Source: HKCCE3408 sp039183205 (GTDB lineage Bacteria; Pseudomonadota; Alphaproteobacteria; Rhodobacterales; Rhodobacteraceae). Taken from it: a DNA stretch of 64,000 nucleotides. The stretch is from assembly GCA_039183205.1 (NCBI GenBank), contig JBCDBR010000003.1, positions 93,405 through 157,404 on the forward strand. Reading direction: 5' to 3'. The stretch's first letter is position 1, and every line of letters begins with the position of its first letter. The notes under the pieces are model-generated. The model had not been told where the DNA came from. It did not search any database and worked only from the letters and a program-made list of their open reading frames with translations. Made by a program: the position numbers and the translations under genes. This document shows positions 54,887 to 63,834 of the stretch, piece by piece.

Positions 54887-55372
54887 TCAAAACGCCTCCG
54901 GCTGCATCTCGTGCGCCATATGATCCAGCACGGCGTTGACGAATCGCGGCTCTCGTCCCTGCGGGAAAAAGGCGCGCGCGACCTCGACATATTCCACGAT
55001 GACAACCTTCGGCGGAGTATCTATTGCCACAAGCTCGGCCCCTGCGGCACGAAACACGGCACGCAGAACCGGATCGATCCGGTCGATGGGCCATGCCGCA
55101 ACCAGGGCTCGGTCGGTCGCTTGGTCGATCGCCGCCTGTCGTTCGACGGCGGCTTCAAGCGTCGCGCGAAAGAGGTCAACATCGCCTTCGGCCAATTCTT
55201 CGCCGTCAACCTCTTCGCCGAAGCGGTGGCTTTCGAATTCGGCGCGCACCTTGTCGATGCCCTGACCCGCAGCCTCCATTTGGTAAAGCGCTTGGACGGC
55301 ATACAATCGAGCCGCAGACCGCATGCGTTTGCGTTCCTCATTCGATGGCCCTTTGGGACGGGGTTTGCTCAC
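54887..55372 (-). CDS. nusB: Transcription antitermination factor NusB
   Basis: 161 aa all-helical protein that binds boxA RNA with S10/NusE. The N-terminal RSAARLYAVQALYQME (residues 17-32) and C-terminal VIVEYVEVARAFFPQGREPRFVNAVLD (by position) are conserved. It starts with GTG overlapping the ribH stop by 4 bases (GTGA), so it is coupled to riboflavin genes, a common arrangement. Confidence 0.95.
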   Translation of the reverse strand: MSKPRPKGPSNEERKRMRSAARLYAVQALYQMEAAGQGIDKVRAEFESHRFGEEVDGEELAEGDVDLFRATLEAAVERQAAIDQATDRALVAAWPIDRIDPVLRAVFRAAGAELVAIDTPPKVVIVEYVEVARAFFPQGREPRFVNAVLDHMAHEMQPEAF

Positions 55373-55914
55373 GTAAAACCCCTGCCCTTTTGACCGGCAA
55401 CCTCGATCACATCGGCGCGGGGCTTAAAGCCAACCCCGCCGCGCGGTTCCCCGAACCGGCGGGACAATGCGATCAGGTGCAATGCGGCCGCGGCCGCGCC
55501 GCCGCCTTTGTTCTGGTCGTTTACATCGGCACGTATTTTGGCTTGGTTGAGGTTTTCGACGGTCAGAATGCCGCTGCCGATGCACGCGCCCTCCAAACCC
55601 AAAAGCGTCAGCGCACGGCTTGAATCGTTGCAGACCGTGTCGTAATGCGTCGTATCCCCACGCACCACACAGCCAAGCGCAACAAACCCATCGAAATTCG
55701 ACTGCCGAAAGGCAATCCGGATGGCGATCGGCACTTCCAAGGCACCTGGCACTTCAAGCACCTCGTACCTGCCGCCCACAGCGGTGATCACCGCCTTTGC
55801 GCCGTCCACCAATTGCTTGGCGATATCTTTGTAGTAAGGCGCCACGACGATGGCGAGCTTCACAGGTTTGTCAAAGGACGGCAGCGGAAGTTCGTGATGT
55901 GCGGCACCAGCCAT
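55369..55914 (-). CDS. ribH: 6,7-dimethyl-8-ribityllumazine synthase
   Basis: 181 aa enzyme of riboflavin synthesis that joins the RibB product to the aminouracil. Motifs PGALEVPIAI (about residues 58-67) and CVVRGDTTHYDTVCNDSSRAL (by position) are present, the His in the latter being the usual catalytic residue. ATG at 55914 overlaps the ribB stop by one base (TGATG). It forms icosahedral or pentameric assemblies in the family. Confidence 0.95.
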   Translation of the reverse strand: MAGAAHHELPLPSFDKPVKLAIVVAPYYKDIAKQLVDGAKAVITAVGGRYEVLEVPGALEVPIAIRIAFRQSNFDGFVALGCVVRGDTTHYDTVCNDSSRALTLLGLEGACIGSGILTVENLNQAKIRADVNDQNKGGGAAAAALHLIALSRRFGEPRGGVGFKPRADVIEVAGQKGRGFT

Positions 55915-57050
55915 CAACCCAGCTCCGATATGTTGCGCGTCCCGGCGATGTTCAAACCATAGGCCTCCAGCCCAACCACTTTAGGTTTGGGTGAGTTCGT
56001 CAGCAAAATCAGGTCAGACAGGCCAAGCGAGGACAGAATCTGTGCCCCCAGCCCGTATTGCCGCAGGGTTTGCGGCGAAACCTCATCCCCCAAGGTCAGC
56101 TTCATTGTCAGATCGCGGAGCAAGACCACGACGCCGCGGCCCTCTTCGGCGATCACCCGCATCGCCTCGCCAAATTCCGACGCCCGGCCGCGTGGCCCTG
56201 TGCCCACCACATCCAACAGCGGATCCATCGCATGCATCCGGACCAGGACGGGATCGGGCCCCGAAAGGTCACCTTTGATCAAGACGATGTGCTCAGCGCC
56301 TTGGGTTTCGTCGGTATAGATCCGCATCGTCCACGTGCCGCCAAATTCGCTTTCGATGTCCTCCTCGGACCGTTTGCGGACCAAGTTGTCGTGCCGCCGG
56401 CGGTAGGCAATCAGATCGCTGATCGTCCCGATCTTTAGGTTGTGGCGCTGCGCAAACGCAATCAGATCCGGCAGACGGGCCATGCTGCCGTCCTCGTTCA
56501 TCACCTCGCAGATCACGCCAGAGGGGTTAAGCCCCGCCAGCCGGGACACATCTACAGCGGCCTCAGTGTGCCCAGCCCGAACCAGCACGCCACCCTCCCG
56601 CGCGCGCAGCGGAAAGACATGCCCCGGCGAGGCGATATCGGCGGCAGTTTTGCCAGCATCGATGGCCACAGCTACCGTGCGGGCACGATCATGGGCCGAA
56701 ATACCTGTGCTCACACCCTCGCGGGCTTCGATCGATATGGTGAACGCCGTTTCGTGGCGGCTGGAATTGTGGCTCGCCATGAGCGGCAAACCAAGCGCAT
56801 CGATCCGGTCGCCCGGCAAAGCCAAACAGATCAATCCGCGCCCATAGGTCGCCATAAAGTTGATGGCCTCTGGTGTTGCCATCTGCGCGGGCACCACCAA
56901 ATCGCCTTCGTTCTCGCGATCTTCGTGATCGACCAAAAGAAACATGCGGCCATTGCGGGCGTCTTCGATGATCTCGTCGATTGAGGAGATCGCATCGCTC
57001 CAATCCCGCTCAACCGGTCCGGGCGTTTCAAAGGGAATGGGTTCGGACAT
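55914..57050 (-). CDS. ribB: DHBP synthase with degenerate GTP cyclohydrolase II-like domain (RibBX type)
   Basis: 378 aa. The first 210 residues form the 3,4-dihydroxy-2-butanone-4-phosphate synthase, with DHEDRENEGDL near 32-42 and VRAGHTEAAVD near 150-160. The rest resembles GTP cyclohydrolase II (YGLGAQIL, LLTNSPKPKVVGLEAYGL), but the zinc-binding Cys cluster is absent (the region reads MHAMDPLLDVVGTGP) and the RQEGRG loop is gone. The tail is therefore probably non-catalytic, and another ribA should exist elsewhere. Confidence 0.88.
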   Translation of the reverse strand: MSEPIPFETPGPVERDWSDAISSIDEIIEDARNGRMFLLVDHEDRENEGDLVVPAQMATPEAINFMATYGRGLICLALPGDRIDALGLPLMASHNSSRHETAFTISIEAREGVSTGISAHDRARTVAVAIDAGKTAADIASPGHVFPLRAREGGVLVRAGHTEAAVDVSRLAGLNPSGVICEVMNEDGSMARLPDLIAFAQRHNLKIGTISDLIAYRRRHDNLVRKRSEEDIESEFGGTWTMRIYTDETQGAEHIVLIKGDLSGPDPVLVRMHAMDPLLDVVGTGPRGRASEFGEAMRVIAEEGRGVVVLLRDLTMKLTLGDEVSPQTLRQYGLGAQILSSLGLSDLILLTNSPKPKVVGLEAYGLNIAGTRNISELG

Positions 57051-57259
57051 CAGCAGCACACCTTTCTGCCGCGTCAGATATCGCGCGTCTCGGGGTTTGA
57101 CCAGAGAGTGCGACATGGAATCCACATCGCCGGGCACAAGTTTCGCAGGATGGTCGTGCGCGCCTCGCGGACGGCAGAAGCATTGAGCCGGCGCGCTGCT
57201 CCGGCCACGCGCAGCGCCGGTTGCTCGCCTGGCCGAACATGACGGCCAATCCGCCAAGG

Positions 57260-57841
57260 CTATGCTGTGGATGGATCCTCTGGATGGTTGAAAAACGGCA
57301 ATGCGGGGAGCGCACCGGCCAGTCCGGCCGTCCCGCACCAATCCCGCTCGGCCGAGGTCGCCGCAACCACAACCATACCATCAAGCGGAACAGCGCCCGC
57401 TTGGACCAGAGCCCGGATCCGGCGACGGGTTTCGCGCCAGCTTGCGGTGAAGGCGGGCGCCTGGCCGGCGATGTCCAAAAGTCCCGGATTGGCCATGGCA
57501 ATGTGATCCGGCTCTGTTGGCGCGTAAATCGCGGCGACGCGACGAGCAGGTATGTCTTTGAGCCTGGCCGCCACGTTCTGCGGCAGCTCAACCTGGCGCG
57601 CGCGAAGCTCCAACCCGTTGCTGGAAAACAGAAAGCCGACGATGTCGCGTCCCGACACGGCCCGGATCGTGGCGTAGGTCTTATAGGGCAGGCCGAGCCG
57701 TTTGGCCCGAGCCACCCGCAGCCGTACGATCTCCAGCGGCAAGGTCGGCAACAAATCGTTGCGTGCCTTTTGCCAGGCGAGCTTGCGAAATCCGTGCCCC
57801 ATCGCCATCGACGGCCCGCCATTATGTCCAAGCATGCTCAT
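57260..57841 (-). CDS. Hypothetical protein in the riboflavin operon
   Basis: 193 aa, basic. It starts MSMLGHNGGPSMAMG, an LGHNGGP opening seen in various alphaproteobacterial and phage-like proteins, followed by WQKARNDLLPTLPLEIVRLRVARAKRLGLPY. I recognise no family. Its ATG overlaps the stop of the GrpB-like gene by 4 bases (ATGA), so it is coupled and probably real. A 209-base gap separates it from ribB. Confidence 0.65.
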   Translation of the reverse strand: MSMLGHNGGPSMAMGHGFRKLAWQKARNDLLPTLPLEIVRLRVARAKRLGLPYKTYATIRAVSGRDIVGFLFSSNGLELRARQVELPQNVAARLKDIPARRVAAIYAPTEPDHIAMANPGLLDIAGQAPAFTASWRETRRRIRALVQAGAVPLDGMVVVAATSAERDWCGTAGLAGALPALPFFNHPEDPSTA

Positions 57842-58533
57842 GACATCACCCACGGGCAGGATTGTGCGGCCGAATGTATCGCTGCGTCGGGCGTTGCAAA
57901 TCCCGGTTCGCCGGCACCGGTCAAACGCCAGCCATGGCTGTCTTCGGGATCGCGGCGGCATTCAACCCAGGAAAAGGCCCCGCCTTCAACACGGATATCG
58001 ACGCAGCGTGAACCGGTTCCATCATTAATGGACCGTATCACACGGGGCCGGTTTGCCCATTCCACGGCGCGCGTCACCAAGGTGTCGAGGAACGCTGCCT
58101 TCTCGTCCTGATACGCTCGGCCAGACGTGGCGGCCGCGGCGGCACGGGCTTTCTCTGCGGCATAAGCTGCGCGCGCGCGGCCATTGGCCCGAAGATAGTC
58201 GCGGAGCGCCAAATGCCGCATCCCCGCCTCCGATCCCGTCTCAAACACATGTAAATGATGGCTGCGCCGACCATTGGTGTCGCGACGGAAATACCTCCGC
58301 CCCGGCACGCCATAAGCACCCAAAGACGCATAATCCAGTGCCGCCAATCGCGCGGACGAGACCGAGGCCAAATCCTCGGCCTCCCCCAAAATGTCGATGA
58401 TCGGCTTGGCGGCGAGCCCAGGAACCGCGGTTGACCCGATATGGTGCAGCCGAAGGTTCGGCACCGCCGCTGCGATCCGTTCGGCTTCGCCGCGAAAGGC
58501 CGCCGGCCAGTGCGGATCGGGCGGGACGATCAT
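57838..58533 (-). CDS. GrpB/UPF0157-like nucleotidyltransferase-fold protein with C-terminal extension
   Basis: 231 aa. Residues 1-165 match GrpB-type proteins: HHIGSTAVPGLAAKPIIDI (about 32-50, by position) is the nucleotidyltransferase-like motif, and SHHLHVFETGS follows. The C-terminal 65 residues (from SINDGTGSRCVDIRVEGG) are an addition that I cannot place. Start at 58533 overlaps the ribE stop by 4 bases. Its role in the riboflavin operon is unknown. Confidence 0.8.
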   Translation of the reverse strand: MIVPPDPHWPAAFRGEAERIAAAVPNLRLHHIGSTAVPGLAAKPIIDILGEAEDLASVSSARLAALDYASLGAYGVPGRRYFRRDTNGRRSHHLHVFETGSEAGMRHLALRDYLRANGRARAAYAAEKARAAAAATSGRAYQDEKAAFLDTLVTRAVEWANRPRVIRSINDGTGSRCVDIRVEGGAFSWVECRRDPEDSHGWRLTGAGEPGFATPDAAIHSAAQSCPWVMS

Positions 58534-59141
58534 ACCTGCCAATCCTTTAGGCGCGCGACATAGCGGGCCAATGTGTCGATCTCCAGGTTGATCCGGTCGC
58601 CCACCGCGACATCCCCCCAGGTCGTGACCGACTTGGTATGCGGGATAAAGTTAATACCGAAATCCGCGCCATCGACCTCGTTGACCGTCAACGATGTGCC
58701 GTTTAAAGCCACGGAGCCCTTGGGCGCGATGAACCGCGCCAGCGCGTCTGGCGCGCGAAACGTCACACGTGTGCTATCGCCGTCTTCGGCGACTGCGACG
58801 ACGTCGGCGACGCCATCGATATGGCCCGACACGATATGTCCGCCCAATTCATCGCCCAGACGCAAAGCGCGTTCGAGGTTAACGGGGCGACCGGTCGTCC
58901 AACCCGTGCCAGACGACGCGACCGCCCCAATCGCGGATTTCGAACGCGTCTCGGCCGAGATATCGACGTCGAACCAATCCTGGCCCAGCGCGACCACCGT
59001 CAGACAGACCCCGTCACACGCGATCGACGCGCCAATATCGATACCTGCGGTCTGATAGTTTGTCTTGATCCGGGCCCGCAGGTCTCCCCGATCCTCAAGC
59101 GCCACAACCTGGCCGATATCTGTGATGATCCCTGTGAACAT
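58530..59141 (-). CDS. ribE: Riboflavin synthase alpha subunit
   Basis: 203 aa with two lumazine-binding barrels. The MFTGIITDIG start is diagnostic, and each half repeats the pattern GxDIGASIACDGVCLTV / GSVALNGTSLTVNEV. It converts two 6,7-dimethyl-8-ribityllumazine to riboflavin. The ATG at 59141 is clear. It is the first gene of the run ribE, grpB-like, unknown, ribB, ribH, nusB, and is divergent from the capsule genes (78 bases between starts). Confidence 0.95.
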   Translation of the reverse strand: MFTGIITDIGQVVALEDRGDLRARIKTNYQTAGIDIGASIACDGVCLTVVALGQDWFDVDISAETRSKSAIGAVASSGTGWTTGRPVNLERALRLGDELGGHIVSGHIDGVADVVAVAEDGDSTRVTFRAPDALARFIAPKGSVALNGTSLTVNEVDGADFGINFIPHTKSVTTWGDVAVGDRINLEIDTLARYVARLKDWQV

Positions 59142-59219
59142 GGGCCACAAATAATCGGACTTTGTGCCACCGGCAATGGGTCGATGATTTCCAGATAGCT
59201 TTACCCTATCATCGCCGGC

Positions 59220-60506
59220 ATGACGCGGCATTATCTGTTTCTCCAGGGGCCCCATGGCCCGTTTTTCGGCCAACTTGCTTCCGCGCTTGCGGATACGGGC
59301 GCCGACGTCACGCGAGTGGGCTTTACCGCAGGGGATCGTCTGTTCTGGCCGCGACGGCACCGGTTCTGCGCCTTTACCGGCGCAACCGCCGAATGGCCGT
59401 CGGAATTTACCAAGATCATCGCCGAGATAGGCACGACCGATTTGGTGCTTTACGGCGATACGCGCGCGATCCATGCGCAAGCCTTGGTTCTAGCCCGCCA
59501 AGCCGGATTACGGCTCCATGTCTTCGAGGAAGGCTATTTGCGGCCCTATTGGATCACCTATGAACGTGGCGGGGCGAATGCGCATTCTCGCCTCATGCAA
59601 ATCGAGATGTCCGAGATCGACCGCTTTCTCGATGAAAATCATGCCGAATTCCCCAACCCGCCAGCCAGTTGGGGCGCGATGCGGGCGCATATCTTTTACG
59701 GGGCCGTCTATCATTTTACCGTTTTGGCGCTGAACCGGCGCTACCGCGCGTTAGAGCCGCACCGCGATATCAGCGTAGCCCGCGAGGCTGGGCTCTACTT
59801 GCGGCTTTTGCTGTTGGCTGTGCCGCATTGGCTCGACCGCGTGATCGCAACGGCGCGCGTCTTTCGCGGCTCGTTTCCCTACCATCTGGTGTTATGCCAG
59901 TTGGCCCATGATGCCAGTTTCCGCAGCCACGCGGACTTTCCCGATATGGGGGCGTTTGTCGAAACGGTGGTTGGCGGATTTGCCCGCAGCGCTCCGGGCC
60001 ACCATCACCTCGTCTTTAAGGCCCATCCGTTGGAAGATGGCCGTTTCCCGTTGCGCGCGACGATTCGGCACTGCGCCCGTGCGCATGATGTGGCCGGGCG
60101 GGTCCATTTCGTGCGGGGCGGCAAGCTTGGGCGCCTGCTGGATGGTGCCGCCACGGCCGTGACCGTCAACTCGACGGCCGCGCATCAAGCCTTATGGCGC
60201 GGACGGCCCGTGAAGGCCTTCGGGCGGGCCATCTATGCCGGCCGGAATTTCACGTCCGAACAGCCGCTGTCGGAGTTTTGGGCCAATCCGACACCGCCAA
60301 ACCACGCACAATATCGCCGATTTCGACAGTTTCTGCTGGCGACCAGCCAAGTCCCCGGCAGCTACTATACCAGCGTCGGGCGGCGCAAAATCATACGTCG
60401 GATTGTCGATTTAATGCGCGCAGAGACCGATCCATACGATCGTGCAAAGCGTGGCAAAACCGCTACAAGTCGGCAGCTCTTCTCGGTCGTGCACACCGCA
60501 AACTAG
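59220..60506 (+). CDS. kpsS: KpsS-like capsular polysaccharide Kdo transferase
   Basis: 428 aa of the Capsule_synth family. Motifs shared with KpsS/LipB are HYLFLQGPHGPFFGQLASAL at the start, FEEGYLRPYWITYERGG (about 101-117), and the C-terminal FVRGGKLGRLLDGAATAVTVNSTA. KpsS and KpsC build the poly-Kdo linker on the lipid anchor of group 2-type capsules. It is the first gene of a three-gene plus-strand run; ABC exporter genes (kpsM, kpsT, kpsE) are not in the window. Confidence 0.87.
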   Translation: MTRHYLFLQGPHGPFFGQLASALADTGADVTRVGFTAGDRLFWPRRHRFCAFTGATAEWPSEFTKIIAEIGTTDLVLYGDTRAIHAQALVLARQAGLRLHVFEEGYLRPYWITYERGGANAHSRLMQIEMSEIDRFLDENHAEFPNPPASWGAMRAHIFYGAVYHFTVLALNRRYRALEPHRDISVAREAGLYLRLLLLAVPHWLDRVIATARVFRGSFPYHLVLCQLAHDASFRSHADFPDMGAFVETVVGGFARSAPGHHHLVFKAHPLEDGRFPLRATIRHCARAHDVAGRVHFVRGGKLGRLLDGAATAVTVNSTAAHQALWRGRPVKAFGRAIYAGRNFTSEQPLSEFWANPTPPNHAQYRRFRQFLLATSQVPGSYYTSVGRRKIIRRIVDLMRAETDPYDRAKRGKTATSRQLFSVVHTAN

Positions 60507-60575
60507 CGTCATCGCTCACTTTTCGCTAATCAGACTAACAAAAAACTGAGGCAGATTCATATAAAGGAGCCACTG

Positions 60576-61706
60576 GTGAGCAAACCGGCTTCCCCCCGTG
60601 TGCGCGTTGTTGCGATGAGTTTGGTGGTGCTAACCATCAGTTCATGCGGCCTCCCGCGCCTTGGCCCGACCCGAAACGAAGTCTTCTCTGGCTCTGTCCA
60701 GGAACGCGGCGACGCCTATGTCGTCGATGTCAATCAGCGCATCATCGACGCGACATCCGTTGTCGAAGCGCTCGGCTTTTCCTCCTCCTTCGTTAATGCG
60801 GCCGGCACGTCGACCGAGGTTATTCGCCCCGGCGACACGCTGACGCTGTCGGTGTACGAAAACGTGCAGGATGGATTACTTGCCAGCGAAGGGACGAACG
60901 CATCGATCCTCGAAGAGGTTCAGGTCGACGATGCGGGCTTTATCTTCATTCCCTATGCCGGGCGCGTCCGTGCCGCGGGCAACACCCCCAACGCGCTGCG
61001 GGAAATAATCACCCGTAGCCTTGACGAACAAACGCCGGACCCGCAGGTCATCGTGCGGCGCGCCACCGGCGATGGCGCAACCGTCGCGGTCGCCGGCGGT
61101 GTCGGCCAGCAAGGCATCGTGCCGCTGGAACGGCCGACGCGGTCCTTGACCGGCGTGCTGTCAGCGGCAGGCGGCATCGCCATTGAGCCCGAAGTTGCCC
61201 GCGTCACCGTCGTGCGCGGCGGACATACGGGCACGGTCTGGTTCAATGACCTCTTTTCGCATCCCCAGCTTGATATCGCCATGCGCGCAGGGGACCGGAT
61301 TTTGGTCGAAGAAGACACCCGCACATACACCGCCATCGGCGCGACCGGCCAACAGGCGCGCGTGCCGTTTGACAGCCAAACAATCTCTGCGATGGAGGCC
61401 TTGGCCACTGTCGGCGGCCTGAGCGCCCTGTTCGGCGACCCAACGGGGGTGTTCATCTTGCGGGACGAACCCGAAGAGATCGCGCAAAGCGTTCTTGGCC
61501 GCGACAACATTCACGGTACCCAACGGATGATCTATGTGATTGATCTGACGGAACCTGTTGGCTTGTTCGAAGCCCGTGACTTTATCATTCGGGATGAAGA
61601 TACGATTTATGTCACCACGGCACCCTTCGCGCAATTCGGCCAAGTTCTCGGCGCCATCACGGGCACCGCGTCGGTGGCAAACGTCATCAGCGACCTCGAC
61701 GACTGA
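60576..61706 (+). CDS. Outer-membrane polysaccharide export lipoprotein (OPX, Wza/KpsD-like)
   Basis: 376 aa with a lipoprotein signal, lipobox ISSC at Cys24. The Poly_export domain is near residues 80-160 (VIRPGDTLTLSVYENV), followed by two SLBB domains (TVAVAGGVGQQGIVPLERP, TAIGATGQQARVPF). GTG start with AAAGGAG six bases upstream. It should form the outer-membrane channel for capsule export and is placed between the two Kdo transferases. Confidence 0.92.
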   Translation: MSKPASPRVRVVAMSLVVLTISSCGLPRLGPTRNEVFSGSVQERGDAYVVDVNQRIIDATSVVEALGFSSSFVNAAGTSTEVIRPGDTLTLSVYENVQDGLLASEGTNASILEEVQVDDAGFIFIPYAGRVRAAGNTPNALREIITRSLDEQTPDPQVIVRRATGDGATVAVAGGVGQQGIVPLERPTRSLTGVLSAAGGIAIEPEVARVTVVRGGHTGTVWFNDLFSHPQLDIAMRAGDRILVEEDTRTYTAIGATGQQARVPFDSQTISAMEALATVGGLSALFGDPTGVFILRDEPEEIAQSVLGRDNIHGTQRMIYVIDLTEPVGLFEARDFIIRDEDTIYVTTAPFAQFGQVLGAITGTASVANVISDLDD

Positions 61707-61710
61707 CACA

Positions 61711-63786
61711 TTGCCCTCTGCGGATGAGGCAGCGCGCGCGCCGGACACCCGGCGCGCGTATCATTTTAACGCGGGCTTTCTGACAAATGCGCGTGTCAGA
61801 CGGATCCTGACACTGGCAGGCCATGATTTACGGCTGGGCAAACCGGGCGCGTCGGATGACGTGCTGGTTTGGGGCCATTCGCCCTATGCACCGCGCGGCG
61901 AGGCGATGGCGGAGGCAACCGGCGCCCAGCTTGTGCGGGTCGAGGACGCGTTGTTACGCGGCCTTTTACCCGGGCGGATCGGGGGCGCGCCCCTTGGCCT
62001 CGTGATCGATCGGAAGGGCATGTATTTTGACGCCCGCACGCCCTCTGATCTCGAAGACATAATCGCCACCCATCCACTTGATGATACCGCTTTGCTCGAC
62101 CGTGCGCGCGCGGCGGTTGGGCGCCTAAAGGCAAGCCACCTCAGCAAATTCTCGGCCACCGATCCATCGCTTGCACCGCCCGAACCGGGCTATGTTCTGA
62201 TCGTCGATCAAACCGACGGGGACGCATCGGTGCGCTTGGGCGGCGCAAATGCGGATACGTTCCGAGAAATGCTCTATTGGGCTGCCGCGGACCATCCTGG
62301 CGCCAAACTCATCGTTAAGACGCATCCAGAAACGGCCGCTGGCGCGCGGTCCGGATACCTCCAACCAGACGATCTTGCCGGCTATGGCGACCGCGTGACG
62401 GTTCTGACGGCGCCGCATAGCCCGTGGCAATTGTTCGAAGGCGCCATCGCAGTTTACACGGTGTCGAGCCAAATGGGGTTCGAAGCCATTTTGTCCGGCC
62501 ATCGCCCCGTCACCTTCGGTCAACCGTTCTATGCGGGCTGGGGTCTAACCGATGACCGTCAGCCGATTACCCGGCGCCGGCGCAAGGTAACCCGTGCACA
62601 ATTGGCGGCGGCGTGTCTGATTTTGTACCCGGTTTGGTACAACCCCTATGACGACAGACTTGGGCAGATCGAGGACGTGTTGGGCGCGCTTGAGGCCCAA
62701 AGCCGAGAATGGCGCGAGGATCGCCACGGCTATACCGCGTTTGGCGCCTGGTCCTGGAAGCGTCCGCATCTGCGCGACTATTTCGGCCGCCATGGCCCGT
62801 TTTCCTTTGCCCCAAGCGCCGAAAGGGCAACCGAAGGCGGGCGTCCGGTATTGGTCTGGGCTGGAGCGGAGACCGAAGAGCTGCGGCAATCCTGCGCGCG
62901 CAAGGACATCCCCTTGGTCCGGGTCGAAGACGGGTTTCTGCGCTCACGCGGTTTGGGCGCGCATTTGGTCGTGCCGCTGTCTCTCGCGTTGGACGATCTG
63001 GGCATTTACTTTGACCCCGCGCGCGAAAGCCGCCTGGAACGCCTGATTGCCGGCGCCGCGGAGATGCCGGCCGAAGCCCTGGCCCGTGCCGAGCGATTGG
63101 TCGAAGACGTGTTGGCCGCGGGCCTGACCAAATACAGTGTTGGCGCGAAGACGACCTTGCCTGACACCGAAGGGCGGCCCGCAATCTTGGTTCCTGGGCA
63201 AGTCGAGGACGATGCGTCGATCCGTACCGGCACGCGCGATATTGCGACCAATTCTGATTTGCTGACCTGGGCGCGAGAGAGATATCCCGACGCCTATCTG
63301 GTCTACAAACCTCATCCCGATGTCGAAGCCGGCCTGCGCATCGGCCTGGTACCCAAGGATGTTCTGGCAAAGGCCGATCTCGTCAGCCGCAGCGCTGATC
63401 CCAATGACCTGCTCGGCCAGGTGTCGCGCATTGTCACGATGACCTCCGGCATGGGGTTCGAGGCGCTCTTGCGCGGCGTGCCGGTTACAACGCTGGGATC
63501 GCCGTTTTATGCCGGCTGGGGCTTGACCGACGACCAAGGCGATATCCCCGCCAGGCGTCAGGCGCGACCAAGCGTAACCGCCTTGGCCCATGCTGTTCTG
63601 ATCGACTATCCGCGCTATATGGACCCGGTCACCGGCCTGCCCTGTCCGGCCGAGATTGCCGTCGCCCGATTGGCCGCCGGCGAAGGCTTTCGCCCAAACC
63701 GCATGCTTCGGATCATCGCCCGGCTTCAGGAATGGCGCGGCAAGCGGCGCGCGCTAAAGCCCCGTTCTGAAAATCTGGATCGATAG
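61711..63786 (+). CDS. kpsC: KpsC-like bifunctional Kdo transferase
   Basis: About 691 aa from a TTG at 61711, five bases after the OPX stop (no clear ribosome site, probably coupled). Two tandem Capsule_synth units are visible: each has an RVEDxxLR segment, a YFD step, a KTHPE/KPHPD site, and a GMGFEA/GFEA plus FYAGWGLTDD motif. Copy 1 is about residues 30-340 and copy 2 about 365-690. This double design is that of KpsC, which adds alternating Kdo linkages. Confidence 0.92.
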   Translation: MPSADEAARAPDTRRAYHFNAGFLTNARVRRILTLAGHDLRLGKPGASDDVLVWGHSPYAPRGEAMAEATGAQLVRVEDALLRGLLPGRIGGAPLGLVIDRKGMYFDARTPSDLEDIIATHPLDDTALLDRARAAVGRLKASHLSKFSATDPSLAPPEPGYVLIVDQTDGDASVRLGGANADTFREMLYWAAADHPGAKLIVKTHPETAAGARSGYLQPDDLAGYGDRVTVLTAPHSPWQLFEGAIAVYTVSSQMGFEAILSGHRPVTFGQPFYAGWGLTDDRQPITRRRRKVTRAQLAAACLILYPVWYNPYDDRLGQIEDVLGALEAQSREWREDRHGYTAFGAWSWKRPHLRDYFGRHGPFSFAPSAERATEGGRPVLVWAGAETEELRQSCARKDIPLVRVEDGFLRSRGLGAHLVVPLSLALDDLGIYFDPARESRLERLIAGAAEMPAEALARAERLVEDVLAAGLTKYSVGAKTTLPDTEGRPAILVPGQVEDDASIRTGTRDIATNSDLLTWARERYPDAYLVYKPHPDVEAGLRIGLVPKDVLAKADLVSRSADPNDLLGQVSRIVTMTSGMGFEALLRGVPVTTLGSPFYAGWGLTDDQGDIPARRQARPSVTALAHAVLIDYPRYMDPVTGLPCPAEIAVARLAAGEGFRPNRMLRIIARLQEWRGKRRALKPRSENLDR

Positions 63787-63834
63787 GATTTCCTTGGTAG
63801 GCATTTTGTGGTTCCCCCTATTTGGAGGTGGATC

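Noticed and set aside
57051..57259. Possible FMN riboswitch upstream of ribB
   Set aside because: The conserved RFN sequence blocks are not present on the minus strand, and ribB is an internal gene of the operon.
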